A stretch of 64,000 bases of DNA, taken from the NCBI RefSeq assembly GCF_039233145.1, contig NZ_CP136419.1, positions 1,400,001-1,464,000 on the forward strand, in the 5' to 3' direction. Both the position numbers and the translations under genes were made by a program. A model generated the notes under the pieces. It saw only the letters and a program-made list of their open reading frames with translations, had not been told where the DNA came from and did not search any database. Below are positions 8,878 to 17,824 of the stretch, one piece after another (position 1 is the first letter of the stretch; each line of letters begins with the position of its first letter). Source of the stretch: Moorella humiferrea. GTDB taxonomy: Bacteria; Bacillota; DSM-521; Neomoorellales; Neomoorellaceae.

Positions 8878-11052
8878 TCATTTTACCTCTTCAAAAAGTT
8901 CACCGAAAAGATCCCCCAGCTTAACGCCGCTTTCTTCCTGGGGTTCCGGACTCTTTTCGGCCTGTTTGGGTTGCTTTTTGGCGCGATCCCTTAAGGCCTG
9001 ACGCAGGCTCAAGCTCATACGCTGGGCCTCCTGATCCACTCCCAGCACTTTAACGGGAATAACATCCCCCACCTTAACAACGTCTTCGGGTTTTTCTACG
9101 TGCCTGTCAGCCAGCTGGGAAATATGGACAAGCCCTTCAATACCCGGCTCTACTTCCACGAAGGCGCCAAAGGGAGCTAGACGCAACACTTTACCTTCCA
9201 CAATCGTCCCAACGGGGTAACGGCTGGCAGCCGTATCCCAGGGATTGGGCAGAAGCTGTTTGCGCCCCAGGGATACTTTACCTTCTTCCCGATCGACGCC
9301 CAAAACTTTAACTTCAATTTCCTGGCCTTCCTGCAGGGCATCGCGGGGATGTTCAACCCTGCCCCAGGAAATCTCCGAAACATGCAACAGGCCGTCGACG
9401 CCACCCAGATCTACAAAGGCCCCGAAGTTGGTCAAGCGACGGACGATGCCCTTGCGAACCTGGCCTACTTCCAGGCTCTCCCATGTAGCCTGGCGCTGTT
9501 TTTCATATTCTTCTTCAAGGATGGCCTTTTGCGATAGCACCACTTTATTTTTGCTCCGGTCCAGTTCGATAACCCTGAGACGCAGGGTTTTTCCCAGATA
9601 AGCGTTTAAGTCTTCGACGTAACCCCTTTCGATAAGGGAGGCGGGCACAAAACCCCTTACCCCTACATCGACCAACAAACCGCCTTTAACTACTTCTATA
9701 ACTTCTCCTTGAATTTCAGTGCCGTTTGCCAGGTATTGCTCTAATTTTTCCCAGGCAATGCGACGATCGGCACGCCTTTTGGACAACACGGGATGCCCTT
9801 CTTCGTTTTCAGGCTTGACCACCATAACATTGATCGTGTCACCAACGGCCACCACTTCGTGGGGGTCGCTGATATTACGGTGAGAGAGTTCATTCAAAGG
9901 AATGATGCCTTCGCATTTGCCTCCCACATCCACCAGCACTTCATTATCATTAACCTGAACTACAGTTCCCGTAACAATGCTTCCTCGCCGTAGCTCAGGC
10001 ATTTTGGCTTCAATTTGCTGCTGTATTTCATTTTTCTGTTCTTCTTGCTTTTCTGGAGCTGCAGTATTTTCTATAGCTCCATCAGTTTCCCCTGCCTCCA
10101 CGGTTGTCGCCCCGGACTCTGTTTCCGGCTTCACCTCAACAGCATTATTTTCCCCGGCCGGCGCCAATTCAGCTCCTTCCGGTCCCTTTTCCGGTTCCCT
10201 TTCCCCTTCAGGAACCATTAACTTTTCCTGTTCAGCCAGCATTACAACTACCTCCTCAATAATCCACGCTGGGGTCGAAGCGCCACCTGTAACCCCGACC
10301 CTCCGGGCATTTATAAACCACTGGCGACACAATTCTCCCGCCGTCTCAATGTGGTATGTCGGCGTACCCGTTGTCCGGCAAAGCTCTGCCAGATGACGGG
10401 TGTTGGCGCTTTCTCTACCGCCGACTACCAGCATTACGTCTACCCTCCGCGCAAGGTCCACTGCTGCTTCTTGGCGCCTGCGGGTAGCATGGCATACGGT
10501 ATTGTGTACCACCAGAGTATCCGTTTTTGTACGCAGAACAGCGGCTACTTCAGCCAGTTTTTCTTCCGGCTGGGTGGTCTGGGCCAAAACCGCCCGCCGG
10601 GGATAATATGGCAAAAGTTCAGCTTCTTCTCTATCGGAAACGACGACCGCCCCCGGGCCGGCCCAGCCCAGCAATCCTTTGACCTCAGGGTGGGAAGCTT
10701 CGCCGACAATTACTACTTGATAACCCTCCCGGGCCAGCTTCTGGGCCAGGTGCTGGGCCCGCGCCACATAGGGGCATGTGGCGTCGATGACCTCCAACCC
10801 TTTCTCCCTGGCAACCTCTAGAACATCCGGTGATACTCCGTGGGAACGAATTAGGACTCGCCCGCAGTCTACCTCTTCCAGGGAAGCAACGGGCTTTACT
10901 CCTTCTCGAGCCAGTTCTTCCACTACCAACCTGTTATGGATCAAAGAACCTAGGGAGGCGATGGGTTTGGGAGCTTCTTTGGCCTTTTTTACGGCCCGCG
11001 TGACGCCGAAACAAAAACCTGCATAATCGGCAACCAGCACTTCCAAAAACAA
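8878..11052 (-). CDS. ispH-rpsA: Bifunctional HMBPP reductase / ribosomal protein S1
   Basis: A 724-residue fusion. Residues 1-280 are IspH, the [4Fe-4S] enzyme making IPP and DMAPP in the MEP pathway, with its cluster cysteines in FCFGVTRAV, DATCPYV and NTVCHATRRRQ, and the motifs SHGVSP and GEASHPEVKG. A glutamate-rich linker follows (about 285-350). Four S1 RNA-binding repeats then occupy about 355-680 (for example GSIVTGTVVQVNDNEVLVDV and GLLHVSEISWG). The fusion is known in several Clostridia. The start is TTG at 11052 after GGGAG. Confidence 0.96.
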   Translation of the reverse strand: MFLEVLVADYAGFCFGVTRAVKKAKEAPKPIASLGSLIHNRLVVEELAREGVKPVASLEEVDCGRVLIRSHGVSPDVLEVAREKGLEVIDATCPYVARAQHLAQKLAREGYQVVIVGEASHPEVKGLLGWAGPGAVVVSDREEAELLPYYPRRAVLAQTTQPEEKLAEVAAVLRTKTDTLVVHNTVCHATRRRQEAAVDLARRVDVMLVVGGRESANTRHLAELCRTTGTPTYHIETAGELCRQWFINARRVGVTGGASTPAWIIEEVVVMLAEQEKLMVPEGEREPEKGPEGAELAPAGENNAVEVKPETESGATTVEAGETDGAIENTAAPEKQEEQKNEIQQQIEAKMPELRRGSIVTGTVVQVNDNEVLVDVGGKCEGIIPLNELSHRNISDPHEVVAVGDTINVMVVKPENEEGHPVLSKRRADRRIAWEKLEQYLANGTEIQGEVIEVVKGGLLVDVGVRGFVPASLIERGYVEDLNAYLGKTLRLRVIELDRSKNKVVLSQKAILEEEYEKQRQATWESLEVGQVRKGIVRRLTNFGAFVDLGGVDGLLHVSEISWGRVEHPRDALQEGQEIEVKVLGVDREEGKVSLGRKQLLPNPWDTAASRYPVGTIVEGKVLRLAPFGAFVEVEPGIEGLVHISQLADRHVEKPEDVVKVGDVIPVKVLGVDQEAQRMSLSLRQALRDRAKKQPKQAEKSPEPQEESGVKLGDLFGELFEEVK

Positions 11053-11144
11053 TTCTTCTCCCGACTTTTAAGCTAAAATCTAGTTTGCTAATTACAGCCA
11101 AACATTATTTACATTTCGCGAAAAAGAAGCAAATTCCTGCCGCT

Positions 11145-11173
11145 CGTAAAAAAAAGCCGGCCCTTAAGCCAGC
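11145..11173 (-). terminator. Intrinsic terminator at the end of plsC
   Basis: Minus-strand stem GCTGGC/GCCGGC (one G-T pair, 6-nt loop, 11156-11173), followed by eight T. It overlaps the last codons of plsC and separates the aromatic supraoperon from ispH-rpsA. Confidence 0.8.
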
Positions 11174-11742
11174 ATTTTGGCAACTTCTTGATATGCGGCG
11201 GCCGTCAGGTTTTCCACCTGGTGGGGGGGACTCGGACCATCAATATGATATTTTAAAGGCTTGCCAAAGGTTATCGTAATTCTCCCGCCGCGAAAAACTT
11301 TATCGGTATTTTTTATGGCTGCCGGTAAAAGGGGCGCCCCCGCCTTTAGTGCCAGCAGCGCGGCACCGTGTTGAAAAGGTAGCAGACGTCCGTCTCTGCT
11401 TCTTTTACCTTCGGGAAATATCCCGATAACCTGACCGGCCTTCAGCACTTCCAGGGCTGTCTTTAAAGCTCCCCGATCGGAACGACCGCGTCTCACGGGA
11501 AAGGCCCGAAGACCCTTGATAATCCATTTAACTACAGGAATGTGAAAAAGCTCCTCCTTGGCCATAAAGCGTACCATACGGGGAGACGCCACCCCTACTA
11601 CTACCGGGTCCAAAAGGGAAATATGATTGGCAACCACAATAACCGGCCCTTCAAGGGGAAAATTTTCCCTTCCTACAACTTTCCAGCGACAGAAAAAACG
11701 AAGAAAAATATAGCAGACAAATTTAGCAAAATAATAGAACAC
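11164..11742 (-). CDS. plsC: 1-acyl-sn-glycerol-3-phosphate acyltransferase
   Basis: Makes phosphatidic acid from lysophosphatidic acid at the inner membrane face. The 192-residue protein has a hydrophobic N-terminus (FYYFAKFVCYIFLRFF), the catalytic NHISLLDP (HX4D, about residues 39-46) and the substrate motif FPEGKRSRDG near residue 108. GTG start. It follows cmk by 24 nt and ends at a strong terminator, so it is the last gene of the aromatic/cmk transcription unit. Confidence 0.95.
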   Translation of the reverse strand: MFYYFAKFVCYIFLRFFCRWKVVGRENFPLEGPVIVVANHISLLDPVVVGVASPRMVRFMAKEELFHIPVVKWIIKGLRAFPVRRGRSDRGALKTALEVLKAGQVIGIFPEGKRSRDGRLLPFQHGAALLALKAGAPLLPAAIKNTDKVFRGGRITITFGKPLKYHIDGPSPPHQVENLTAAAYQEVAKMLA

Positions 11743-11766
11743 CCCAGCCCCGCCCCCTCCAAGTCG

Positions 11767-12489
11767 CTATACCGATAAACCGGAGTTAGTTGCGCCGCCG
11801 GTACCAAAATTATGGCGTTCATAAATTATACTGAGCATCTTGTCTACCACTTCTTCTATCCAGAGGTTGGTAGTATCGATGATTACGGCATCAGGTGCCG
11901 GCTGCAAGGGATCCACTTCCCGCAGACTATCCTGAACATCACGCTTATGTATTTCTTCTTTTATCTTTTCCAATGCGGCCGGCTGACCCGCGGCCAGAAG
12001 TTCCTGATATCGCCGCTGCGCCCGCTCAGCCAGGGACGCCGTCAGGAAAAACTTATAGGGAGCTTCCGGTAGAACGTTGGTGCCGATGTCGCGCCCATCC
12101 ATAACCACGCGGTTGGAAGCGGCCATCTTACGTTGTAGTTCAACCAAACGTCGCCGCACTTCCGGCACCCTGGCGACGGCGGAAACATGGCAGGACACAT
12201 TTTCCTGGCGGATGGCCTTAGTCACTTCTTCGCCATCACAGTAAACTTTAAGTATCCCGCCTGTTGTACTTTCCAGATAAATGTTAGTTTCTTCCGCCAG
12301 AGCGACAAGCTGTTTTTCGGCGAAGACATTTATACCCCGTTTTAGTGCCTTCCATGTTAGAGCGCGGTACATGGCTCCGGTGTCTATATAGAGATACCCG
12401 AGTTTTTGTGCCAGAAGTCTGGCCGCCGTACTTTTTCCCGCTCCGGCGGGACCGTCGATGGCTACATTACCAGACAATTTTTCCTTCAT
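11767..12489 (-). CDS. cmk: Cytidylate kinase
   Basis: Phosphorylates CMP and dCMP. The P-loop is GPAGAGKST (residues 13-21), followed by YIDTGAMYRALTW, and the catalytic-lid block is MDGRDIGTNVLP with RRYQEL. The 240 residues include a C-terminal extension of about 15 residues (NFGTGGATNSGLSV) beyond the usual family end. The ATG overlaps the aroA stop by 4 nt. The aroA-cmk-plsC-ispH/rpsA order is common in Firmicutes. Confidence 0.96.
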   Translation of the reverse strand: MKEKLSGNVAIDGPAGAGKSTAARLLAQKLGYLYIDTGAMYRALTWKALKRGINVFAEKQLVALAEETNIYLESTTGGILKVYCDGEEVTKAIRQENVSCHVSAVARVPEVRRRLVELQRKMAASNRVVMDGRDIGTNVLPEAPYKFFLTASLAERAQRRYQELLAAGQPAALEKIKEEIHKRDVQDSLREVDPLQPAPDAVIIDTTNLWIEEVVDKMLSIIYERHNFGTGGATNSGLSV

Positions 12490-13790
12490 TCCTCTTTTAC
12501 TTTAACCCCCAGGATAGACATATGGGCGGAAAACTGCGGGTAAGAAACGGCCAAGCATTCAGCGCCTCTAATCACCGTCGGTCCATCGGCAACTAGTGCG
12601 GCAATGGCCAGAGCCATGCCCAGGCGGTGGTCGCCATGGCTGTCTACAATCGCTCCCCGGAGGTCGCCTCCCCTGTTTCCTTGAATTAAAAACCCGTCTG
12701 GCAGGGCCTGGATAGAGGCCCCCATTTTACCTAGCTCCCTGGCCACCAAGGTGATGCGGTCGCTTTCCTTAACCCGTAGTTCGGCGGCGTCACGTATCAG
12801 TGTTTCCCCCGAGGCCACCGCAGCCGCGACGGCCAAAACCGGTATTTCATCTATCAGCCGGGGTATGAGGGCACCGCCTATTTCCACCCCGTGGAGCTGG
12901 CTGGAGGCCACGTGGATGTCGCCGACCGGTTCCCCGCTGCTTTCTCCCCGGGGTATTACCGTTATTTGCCCTCCCATTGCCTTTAAAACATCTATGATGC
13001 CTGTTCGGGTAGGATTTAAGTTAACATTTTTTAAGATAATATCCGCATGTGGATGGATACAGCCGGCCACCATGAAAAAGGCGGCAGCCGAAATGTCTCC
13101 CGGAACGACAACGGCCAGGGGTTTCAATGGCCGCCCACCGGAGATTTTGATGGTCTGACCTTCAACATCCAGTGCTGCCCCGGCCGCTTTGAGGAGGCGC
13201 TCGCTATGATCCCTGGTGGGAAAAGGTTCGCTTATTATCGTCTCCCCACGGGCAAAAAGCCCGGCGAGCAATAAAGACGATTTTACCTGTGCGCTGGCTA
13301 CAGGTAATGTATAGGAAAGGGACTGCAAATTCCCGCCCTGGATGCTTAAGGGTGCCAGTTCTCCCCCATTTCGTCCCCAAATTTGGGCCCCCATGGTTTT
13401 TAGGGGCCGCGTTACCCTCCCCATGGGCCGCCACCGCAACGAAGGGTCCCCGGTGATGACGCTGTAAAAGGGCTGTCCGGCCAGCACCCCCATAAGAAGG
13501 CGCATGGTGGTACCCGAGTTGCCGGCGTCGAGGACATCTTCGGGCTCCTTTAAAAACATCCCTTTACCGTAAATTGTGACATGGCCCCGGTGGGGACCTT
13601 CAATGTTAACTCCAAGGGCCCGGAGGCACCTTAAAGTACTGAGGCAATCGTCTCCCTCCAGGAAGCCCTCGATAACCGTGGTGCCTTCGGCCAGGGCGCC
13701 GATAATGGCGGCACGATGGGAAATGGATTTATCTCCCGGTGGCTTTAACGTTCCCGCCAAGGAAGATGGCGGCTCGATAAAAAGCTGCAT
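12486..13790 (-). CDS. aroA: 3-phosphoshikimate 1-carboxyvinyltransferase (EPSP synthase)
   Basis: Transfers enolpyruvyl from PEP to shikimate 3-phosphate in the shikimate pathway. The 434-residue length fits. Motifs seen: PGDKSISHRAAIIGALAEG (residues 18-36), the PEP-binding LDAGNSGTTMRL near residue 90, and RVKESDRI near 340. The catalytic block EIPVLAVAAA is present. ATG start after AGGAGGACGAGG. It lies 60 nt downstream of tyrA; no terminator was seen in the gap. Confidence 0.97.
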   Translation of the reverse strand: MQLFIEPPSSLAGTLKPPGDKSISHRAAIIGALAEGTTVIEGFLEGDDCLSTLRCLRALGVNIEGPHRGHVTIYGKGMFLKEPEDVLDAGNSGTTMRLLMGVLAGQPFYSVITGDPSLRWRPMGRVTRPLKTMGAQIWGRNGGELAPLSIQGGNLQSLSYTLPVASAQVKSSLLLAGLFARGETIISEPFPTRDHSERLLKAAGAALDVEGQTIKISGGRPLKPLAVVVPGDISAAAFFMVAGCIHPHADIILKNVNLNPTRTGIIDVLKAMGGQITVIPRGESSGEPVGDIHVASSQLHGVEIGGALIPRLIDEIPVLAVAAAVASGETLIRDAAELRVKESDRITLVARELGKMGASIQALPDGFLIQGNRGGDLRGAIVDSHGDHRLGMALAIAALVADGPTVIRGAECLAVSYPQFSAHMSILGVKVKEE

Positions 13791-13850
13791 CCTCGTCCTC
13801 CTGATTTTCTCCTTTCAAACTACCAGGAACCATCAATATTGTCAAGGGTA

Positions 13851-14990
13851 TCACAATATGCGGGCATTGATACCCATGCCCTGTAAAATCTCCAGGGCAC
13901 CGGCGGCCGCCTCGGCAGTGGTAAAGGCCAGGCGAATGCTGCCTCCTTCTCCTTCCCTTACCCGGAGGATCTCCAGATCTATTATGTTAATGCCCGCCCC
14001 TCCCAGAGCACTCGCCATCCGGCCGATAACCCCCGGACGATCGGGCACGGTCACAACAATCTCATGTAGGGTGGGCAGCAGGCCTTTCTGGCGGGCAGGT
14101 ACCTGGTTCCTTAGATGGCGGGCGTGCTGTAAAACCGCCTCCAGTTCCATAGCGTCTTCCCTGGCAATCACTCCTTCCAGGGCCTCGACCTGACGCCGCC
14201 AGAGCTGTAACACTTTAAGGATGGCTTGACGATTGGAGAGAAAAATATCCCGCCACATCTCGGGGTTTCCTGCGGCAATGCGGGTCGTATCCCGAAAACC
14301 CCCGGCGGCCAACATTAACGTGATGGGGTGCTCCCGTGAAAGCTCACCCGCCGTCTGCATTAAACTGACGGCTAACAGGTGAGGTAAGTGGCTGACCCCG
14401 GCCACTACCAGATCATGTTCTTCCGGGTCCATGGTGATTACCCTGGCCCCCAGGGCTTTTAAAAGCCCTTGAAGACGGGATAGCGCGCCGGAATCGGTGT
14501 TTTGTGTAGGCGTAAGTACATAGACGGCGTTTTCCAGAAGGTAACGATCAGCAGCTTTAATCCCGGCCTTCTCAGAACCGGCCATGGGATGGCCGCCGAT
14601 GTAAAAGGCGCGGGAATGGAAGATGTTTTCCATGGCGTAAACAATATCTCCCTTAACGCTGCCGGTGTCAGTCACTATAGCCCCCGGTGCCGTAAAAGGC
14701 GCGACGGCCGCGGCGACTTTAGTTAAGCTTCCCACAGGTACCGCAAGGAAAACTATTTCGGCACCGGCGACTGCCTCTTCCGAACTGAAAGCTGCCCGGG
14801 TTACGGCACCGAGCCGTACTGCCGTTTGTACTGCCTCCCCGTCGCGGTCATATCCCACTACCTCCTGGGCCAGGCCTCCCTGTACCAAGGCTAACCCCAG
14901 GGAACCTCCAATAAGCCCCAGGCCGATAATAGCCGCCCTTGCCACAGGAGGGCTTCCAGGAGGCAACCGGTAGGCTAAACCTTGTTCCAT
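13851..14990 (-). CDS. tyrA: Prephenate dehydrogenase with C-terminal ACT domain
   Basis: NAD(P)-dependent oxidative decarboxylation of prephenate toward tyrosine. The nucleotide-binding motif GLGLIGGSLG is near the N-terminus, with TDTGSVKG and GGHPMAGSEKAG in the middle and an ACT regulatory domain at the end (TVPDRPGVIGRMASALGGAG). The ACT domain suggests amino-acid feedback. I chose the ATG at 14990; a GTG 12 nt earlier is possible. It is 14 nt downstream of pheA in the same transcript. Confidence 0.94.
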   Translation of the reverse strand: MEQGLAYRLPPGSPPVARAAIIGLGLIGGSLGLALVQGGLAQEVVGYDRDGEAVQTAVRLGAVTRAAFSSEEAVAGAEIVFLAVPVGSLTKVAAAVAPFTAPGAIVTDTGSVKGDIVYAMENIFHSRAFYIGGHPMAGSEKAGIKAADRYLLENAVYVLTPTQNTDSGALSRLQGLLKALGARVITMDPEEHDLVVAGVSHLPHLLAVSLMQTAGELSREHPITLMLAAGGFRDTTRIAAGNPEMWRDIFLSNRQAILKVLQLWRRQVEALEGVIAREDAMELEAVLQHARHLRNQVPARQKGLLPTLHEIVVTVPDRPGVIGRMASALGGAGINIIDLEILRVREGEGGSIRLAFTTAEAAAGALEILQGMGINARIL

Positions 14991-15004
14991 CACAAAACCC
15001 ACCC

Positions 15005-15844
15005 CTATCCTAAAGCATAGGTCCCCAAAATTCGTAGCAAAACCGTGCGGGATTTTAGACCAGCCAGCACCTCATTCAACGGCGCCTCGTCACACCGGCC
15101 CTCGCAATCAATAAAGAAAAGGTATTCGCCCAGCTCTTTTTTAGTGGGTCGCGATTCAATGCGGGTTAAATTTATACCGGCTTCGGCAAAATCCTTTAAG
15201 ATGGTGTAAAGGGTTCCAGGTCTGTTGGCCGGGGCGGCCACCACCAAGGAGGTTTTATAAGGCCCGGTTAAAGATGGCGCCTCCCGGCCGACGACCCAAA
15301 ACCGTGTTTTATTTCCTGAATAATCCTGGATATCTTGCGCCAAAATCGGCAGGCGGTACAACGAGGCGGCGAAAGAGGAGGCAATGGCCGCCAGGTCTGG
15401 GCGTTTAAGAGCCTCTCCGGCGGCCTCGGCCGTACTGGTAACGGCTTTAATTTTTGCCCATGGAAGAACGGCGGCAAGGTAACGCCTGCACTGGGCCAGG
15501 GCCTGGGGATGGGACCAGACCTCCCGCACGGCATTTATGTCGTCTGCCTGGCTTAAGAGGCAGTGGTTGATGGGCAGTATCACTTCCCCGATTATCTGCA
15601 GTTCCATTTCTTCAAGGAGGAGATCCAGAGTCAGGTTGACGGCGCCTTCAATGGAATTCTCCACAGGCAGAATACCGGCCATCGCCCGGTGGTTTTTTAC
15701 GGCATCGACGACTCCCGGCAGTTCGGGGCATGCCAGGAGCTCCTCTACTTCTTTCTCACGTTCAGGTTCCAGGCGCCGCCTCCAGGTGACCGCCGCTTCA
15801 TGGGAAAAGGTTCCCGGCGGGCCTAGATACGCAATGGTCTTCAT
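15005..15844 (-). CDS. pheA: Prephenate dehydratase
   Basis: Converts prephenate to phenylpyruvate. The 279-residue monofunctional enzyme opens with the substrate motif [14 protein letters not shown] and has [10 protein letters not shown] near residue 62. The dehydratase motif [12 protein letters not shown] is near 180, and the Phe-binding ACT domain follows, with [17 protein letters not shown] near 235. No chorismate mutase domain is fused; AroH, encoded upstream of trpE, supplies that step. The ATG overlaps the aroF stop by 4 nt. Confidence 0.96.
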   Translation of the reverse strand: MKTIAYLGPPGTFSHEAAVTWRRRLEPEREKEVEELLACPELPGVVDAVKNHRAMAGILPVENSIEGAVNLTLDLLLEEMELQIIGEVILPINHCLLSQADDINAVREVWSHPQALAQCRRYLAAVLPWAKIKAVTSTAEAAGEALKRPDLAAIASSFAASLYRLPILAQDIQDYSGNKTRFWVVGREAPSLTGPYKTSLVVAAPANRPGTLYTILKDFAEAGINLTRIESRPTKKELGEYLFFIDCEGRCDEAPLNEVLAGLKSRTVLLRILGTYALG

Positions 15845-16869
15845 ACAGGTAGACGCCCCATTTCGCGTCCGACGGCGGTGATTATCGGTCGGATTTCCTC
15901 CATCAGACGGGCGAACTCCTTCGGTGTCAGAGACTGGGGACCGTCGGAGAGGGCTTCCTGGGGATTAGGGTGCACCTCAATGAGCAAACCGTCGGCGCCG
16001 GCGGCTAGGGCGGCCCGTGCCATGGGCGCTACCATACAGCGTCGTCCCGTCCCGTGGCTGGGATCGACTAATATGGGCAGGTGGGACAAATGTTTTACCG
16101 CCGGTACGGCGCTTAAATCCAGGGTATTACGGGTGTACGTCTCAAAGGTGCGAATGCCCCGTTCACACAAGATGACTTTGTTATTACCTTCGGCGAGAAT
16201 ATATTCGGCCGCCAGAAGCCATTCTTCGATGGTCGCCGAAAGACCCCGCTTCAAGAGGACCGGTTTTTGGACGCGGCCCACGGCCTGTAGGAGGGCAAAG
16301 TTTTGCATGTTCCGGGAACCTATCTGTAACACGTCGGCCACCTCGGCCACTTCCTTTATAAGAGAGGGATCCGTAATTTCCGTCACCACCGGCAGGCCGG
16401 TAACTTCCCGGGCTTCGGCCAGATATTCCAATCCCTTAAGGGCCAAGCCCTGGAAGGTGTAAGGGGAACTACGTGGTTTAAATGCCCCACCTCGCAGCAT
16501 GGTCGCTCCGGCTTCACGGACGGCCATGGCCGTCTCTAAAAGTTGCTCCCGGCTTTCTACCGCACAGGGACCGGCAATCACCTGTACCCGGCGTCCGCCA
16601 ACAAGCAAATCCCTTACCGGCACTATGGTATCCTCGGGATGGAAATCGCGACCGGCCAATTTATACGGGTGTAGTACAGGAACCACTTTTTCCACTCCCG
16701 GCATGGCGGCCAAAGTTTCGGCCTTTAAACGCGTTTTGTCGCCAATGGCCCCGATTATCACTCTCTCTACTCCTCGGGAAAGATGTACTTTAAATCCTTC
16801 CCGTTCCAGGCGTGCCATTACTTGCTGCTGCTCTTCCGGTGTTGCTCCAGGTTCCATGATAATTATCAT
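15841..16869 (-). CDS. aroF: 3-deoxy-7-phosphoheptulonate synthase (DAHP synthase)
   Basis: First enzyme of the shikimate pathway, joining PEP and erythrose 4-phosphate. It is of the AroA(beta)/KDO8P-like type with an N-terminal ferredoxin-like regulatory domain (residues 1-70, [15 protein letters not shown]). The barrel motifs are AGPCAVES near 100, [16 protein letters not shown] near 130, [19 protein letters not shown] near 210 and [10 protein letters not shown] near 275. I chose the ATG at 16869 preceded by GGGGGG. Unlike its neighbours it has its own promoter and attenuator-like leader. Confidence 0.96.
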   Translation of the reverse strand: MIIIMEPGATPEEQQQVMARLEREGFKVHLSRGVERVIIGAIGDKTRLKAETLAAMPGVEKVVPVLHPYKLAGRDFHPEDTIVPVRDLLVGGRRVQVIAGPCAVESREQLLETAMAVREAGATMLRGGAFKPRSSPYTFQGLALKGLEYLAEAREVTGLPVVTEITDPSLIKEVAEVADVLQIGSRNMQNFALLQAVGRVQKPVLLKRGLSATIEEWLLAAEYILAEGNNKVILCERGIRTFETYTRNTLDLSAVPAVKHLSHLPILVDPSHGTGRRCMVAPMARAALAAGADGLLIEVHPNPQEALSDGPQSLTPKEFARLMEEIRPIITAVGREMGRLPV

Positions 16870-16881
16870 CTTTATCCCCCC

Positions 16882-16915
16882 AAAAAAACAAAACGTCACC
16901 CCGCCAGGAGTGACG
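16882..16915 (-). terminator. Terminator hairpin in the aroF leader (candidate attenuator)
   Basis: Minus strand: stem CGTCAC/GTGACG (16894-16915) with further C/G pairing inside, then GTTTTGTTTTTTT ending 13 nt before the aroF ATG. Because it lies between an apparent promoter and the gene, it is better read as an attenuator than as the trpA terminator. Its CTCCTG (16905-16910) is complementary to CAGGAG (16933-16938) upstream, a possible antiterminator. Confidence 0.75.
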
Positions 16916-16931
16916 CCTAAAATTTACTTTC

Positions 16932-16990
16932 CCTCCTGCCGTGCTACCGTCCTACCATTTAGATTAAACCATTTCATACTACCATACTAC
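16932..16990 (-). promoter_or_regulatory. NAG-triplet array in the aroF leader
   Basis: The minus strand shows GTAGTATG twice in tandem (16975-16990), then after 19 nt three degenerate octamers GTAGGACG, GTAGCACG and GCAGGAGG (16932-16955). Each octamer has an AG dinucleotide in the same place, giving NAG triplets with an 8-nt period. The last repeat contains the sequence that can pair with the terminator loop. It resembles a binding array for a NAG-reading protein (TRAP or HutP type). Function inferred. Confidence 0.5.
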
Positions 16991-16997
16991 AATTTAG

Positions 16998-17026
16998 AAT
17001 ATAGCACAGCGCCCCCCTCCTGGCAA
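16998..17026 (-). promoter_or_regulatory. Promoter in front of the aroF leader
   Basis: Minus-strand TTGCCA (17021-17026), a 17-nt spacer and TATATT (16998-17003) preceded by TGC, an extended -10. The predicted start lies near 16991, directly before the first NAG repeat. This would give aroF-pheA-tyrA-aroA a transcript independent of trp. Confidence 0.6.
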
Positions 17027-17041
17027 GGGGCATTTTCCATT

Positions 17042-17824
17042 TTATATAACCTGGCGTAACTCCCTGACCAGCTCTGCCGCCGCGGCCAGCCCTTTTTTAT
17101 AAATTGTTTCAACCACAACGCTGCCGACGATGATGCCGTCGCAGTGGGGGGCTAACATTACCGCCTGGTCGGGGCTGCTGATGCCGAAGCCCACCCCCAG
17201 GGGAAGATCGGTCACCTTACGCACCCTTTCGAGGTAGGCCGCAATGCCGGGGGGCAAGCTATCCCGCGCTCCGGTTACTCCGGTCAGCGACACGCAATAA
17301 ACAAAACCTTCACCTATTGAAGTGATTTTATTAAGGCGCGCCGGCGTTGTAGTCGGTGCCACCAGGGGTATGGCAGCTATCTTCTTTGATTTTAATTTTT
17401 CCCGTAAAGGCCCCCCCTCTTCAAAGGGCAAATCAGGTACGATCAGGCCGTCAACACCGCACTCCGCCAGATCGCGCGCCAGTTTATCTAGGCCATATTG
17501 CAGGAGGGGATTATAATAGCTCATCAGGACCAAGGGCTGATTTAACCGCACCCGTAGCATTTGTACGAGCAGTAAGGTCTTTTCCAAGTTCATTCCATTG
17601 GCCAGAGCCCTGGCGCTGGCGGCCTGGATCACCGGGCCGTCGGCTACCGGATCGGAAAAAGGCACCCCCAGCTCGATAATATCGACGCCAATCTCTGCCA
17701 GGTGTTCCACGGCCGTAGCTACGGCTTCCGGGGAAGGATCGCCGGCACAAAGGTAGACAATCAAAGCCCGGCGCCCCTCCTGCTTCCTGTTGGTAAAAAC
17801 CGCGTCGATTTTTTCAACTCCCAC
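17042..17824 (-). CDS. trpA: Tryptophan synthase alpha subunit
   Basis: Cleaves indole-3-glycerol phosphate to indole and glyceraldehyde 3-phosphate in complex with TrpB. Motifs: catalytic [17 protein letters not shown] (Glu near residue 51, Asp near 62), [11 protein letters not shown], and the phosphate-binding [11 protein letters not shown] and IIVGSVVV. I chose the GTG at 17824, preceded by GGAAGGGAGAG, giving 260 residues, the usual length. It overlaps the end of trpB by 11 nt. A longer in-frame opening exists upstream but has no family similarity. Confidence 0.96.
   Translation of the reverse strand: MGVEKIDAVFTNRKQEGRRALIVYLCAGDPSPEAVATAVEHLAEIGVDIIELGVPFSDPVADGPVIQAASARALANGMNLEKTLLLVQMLRVRLNQPLVLMSYYNPLLQYGLDKLARDLAECGVDGLIVPDLPFEEGGPLREKLKSKKIAAIPLVAPTTTPARLNKITSIGEGFVYCVSLTGVTGARDSLPPGIAAYLERVRKVTDLPLGVGFGISSPDQAVMLAPHCDGIIVGSVVVETIYKKGLAAAAELVRELRQVI

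Noticed and set aside
16869-17041. T-box riboswitch in the aroF leader, because GGACGGTAGCACGGC resembles the T-box core
   Set aside because: The leader is only about 120-170 nt, no specifier stem was found and the UGG needed to pair with the tRNA end is missing at that position. The NAG-octamer reading explains the repeats better.
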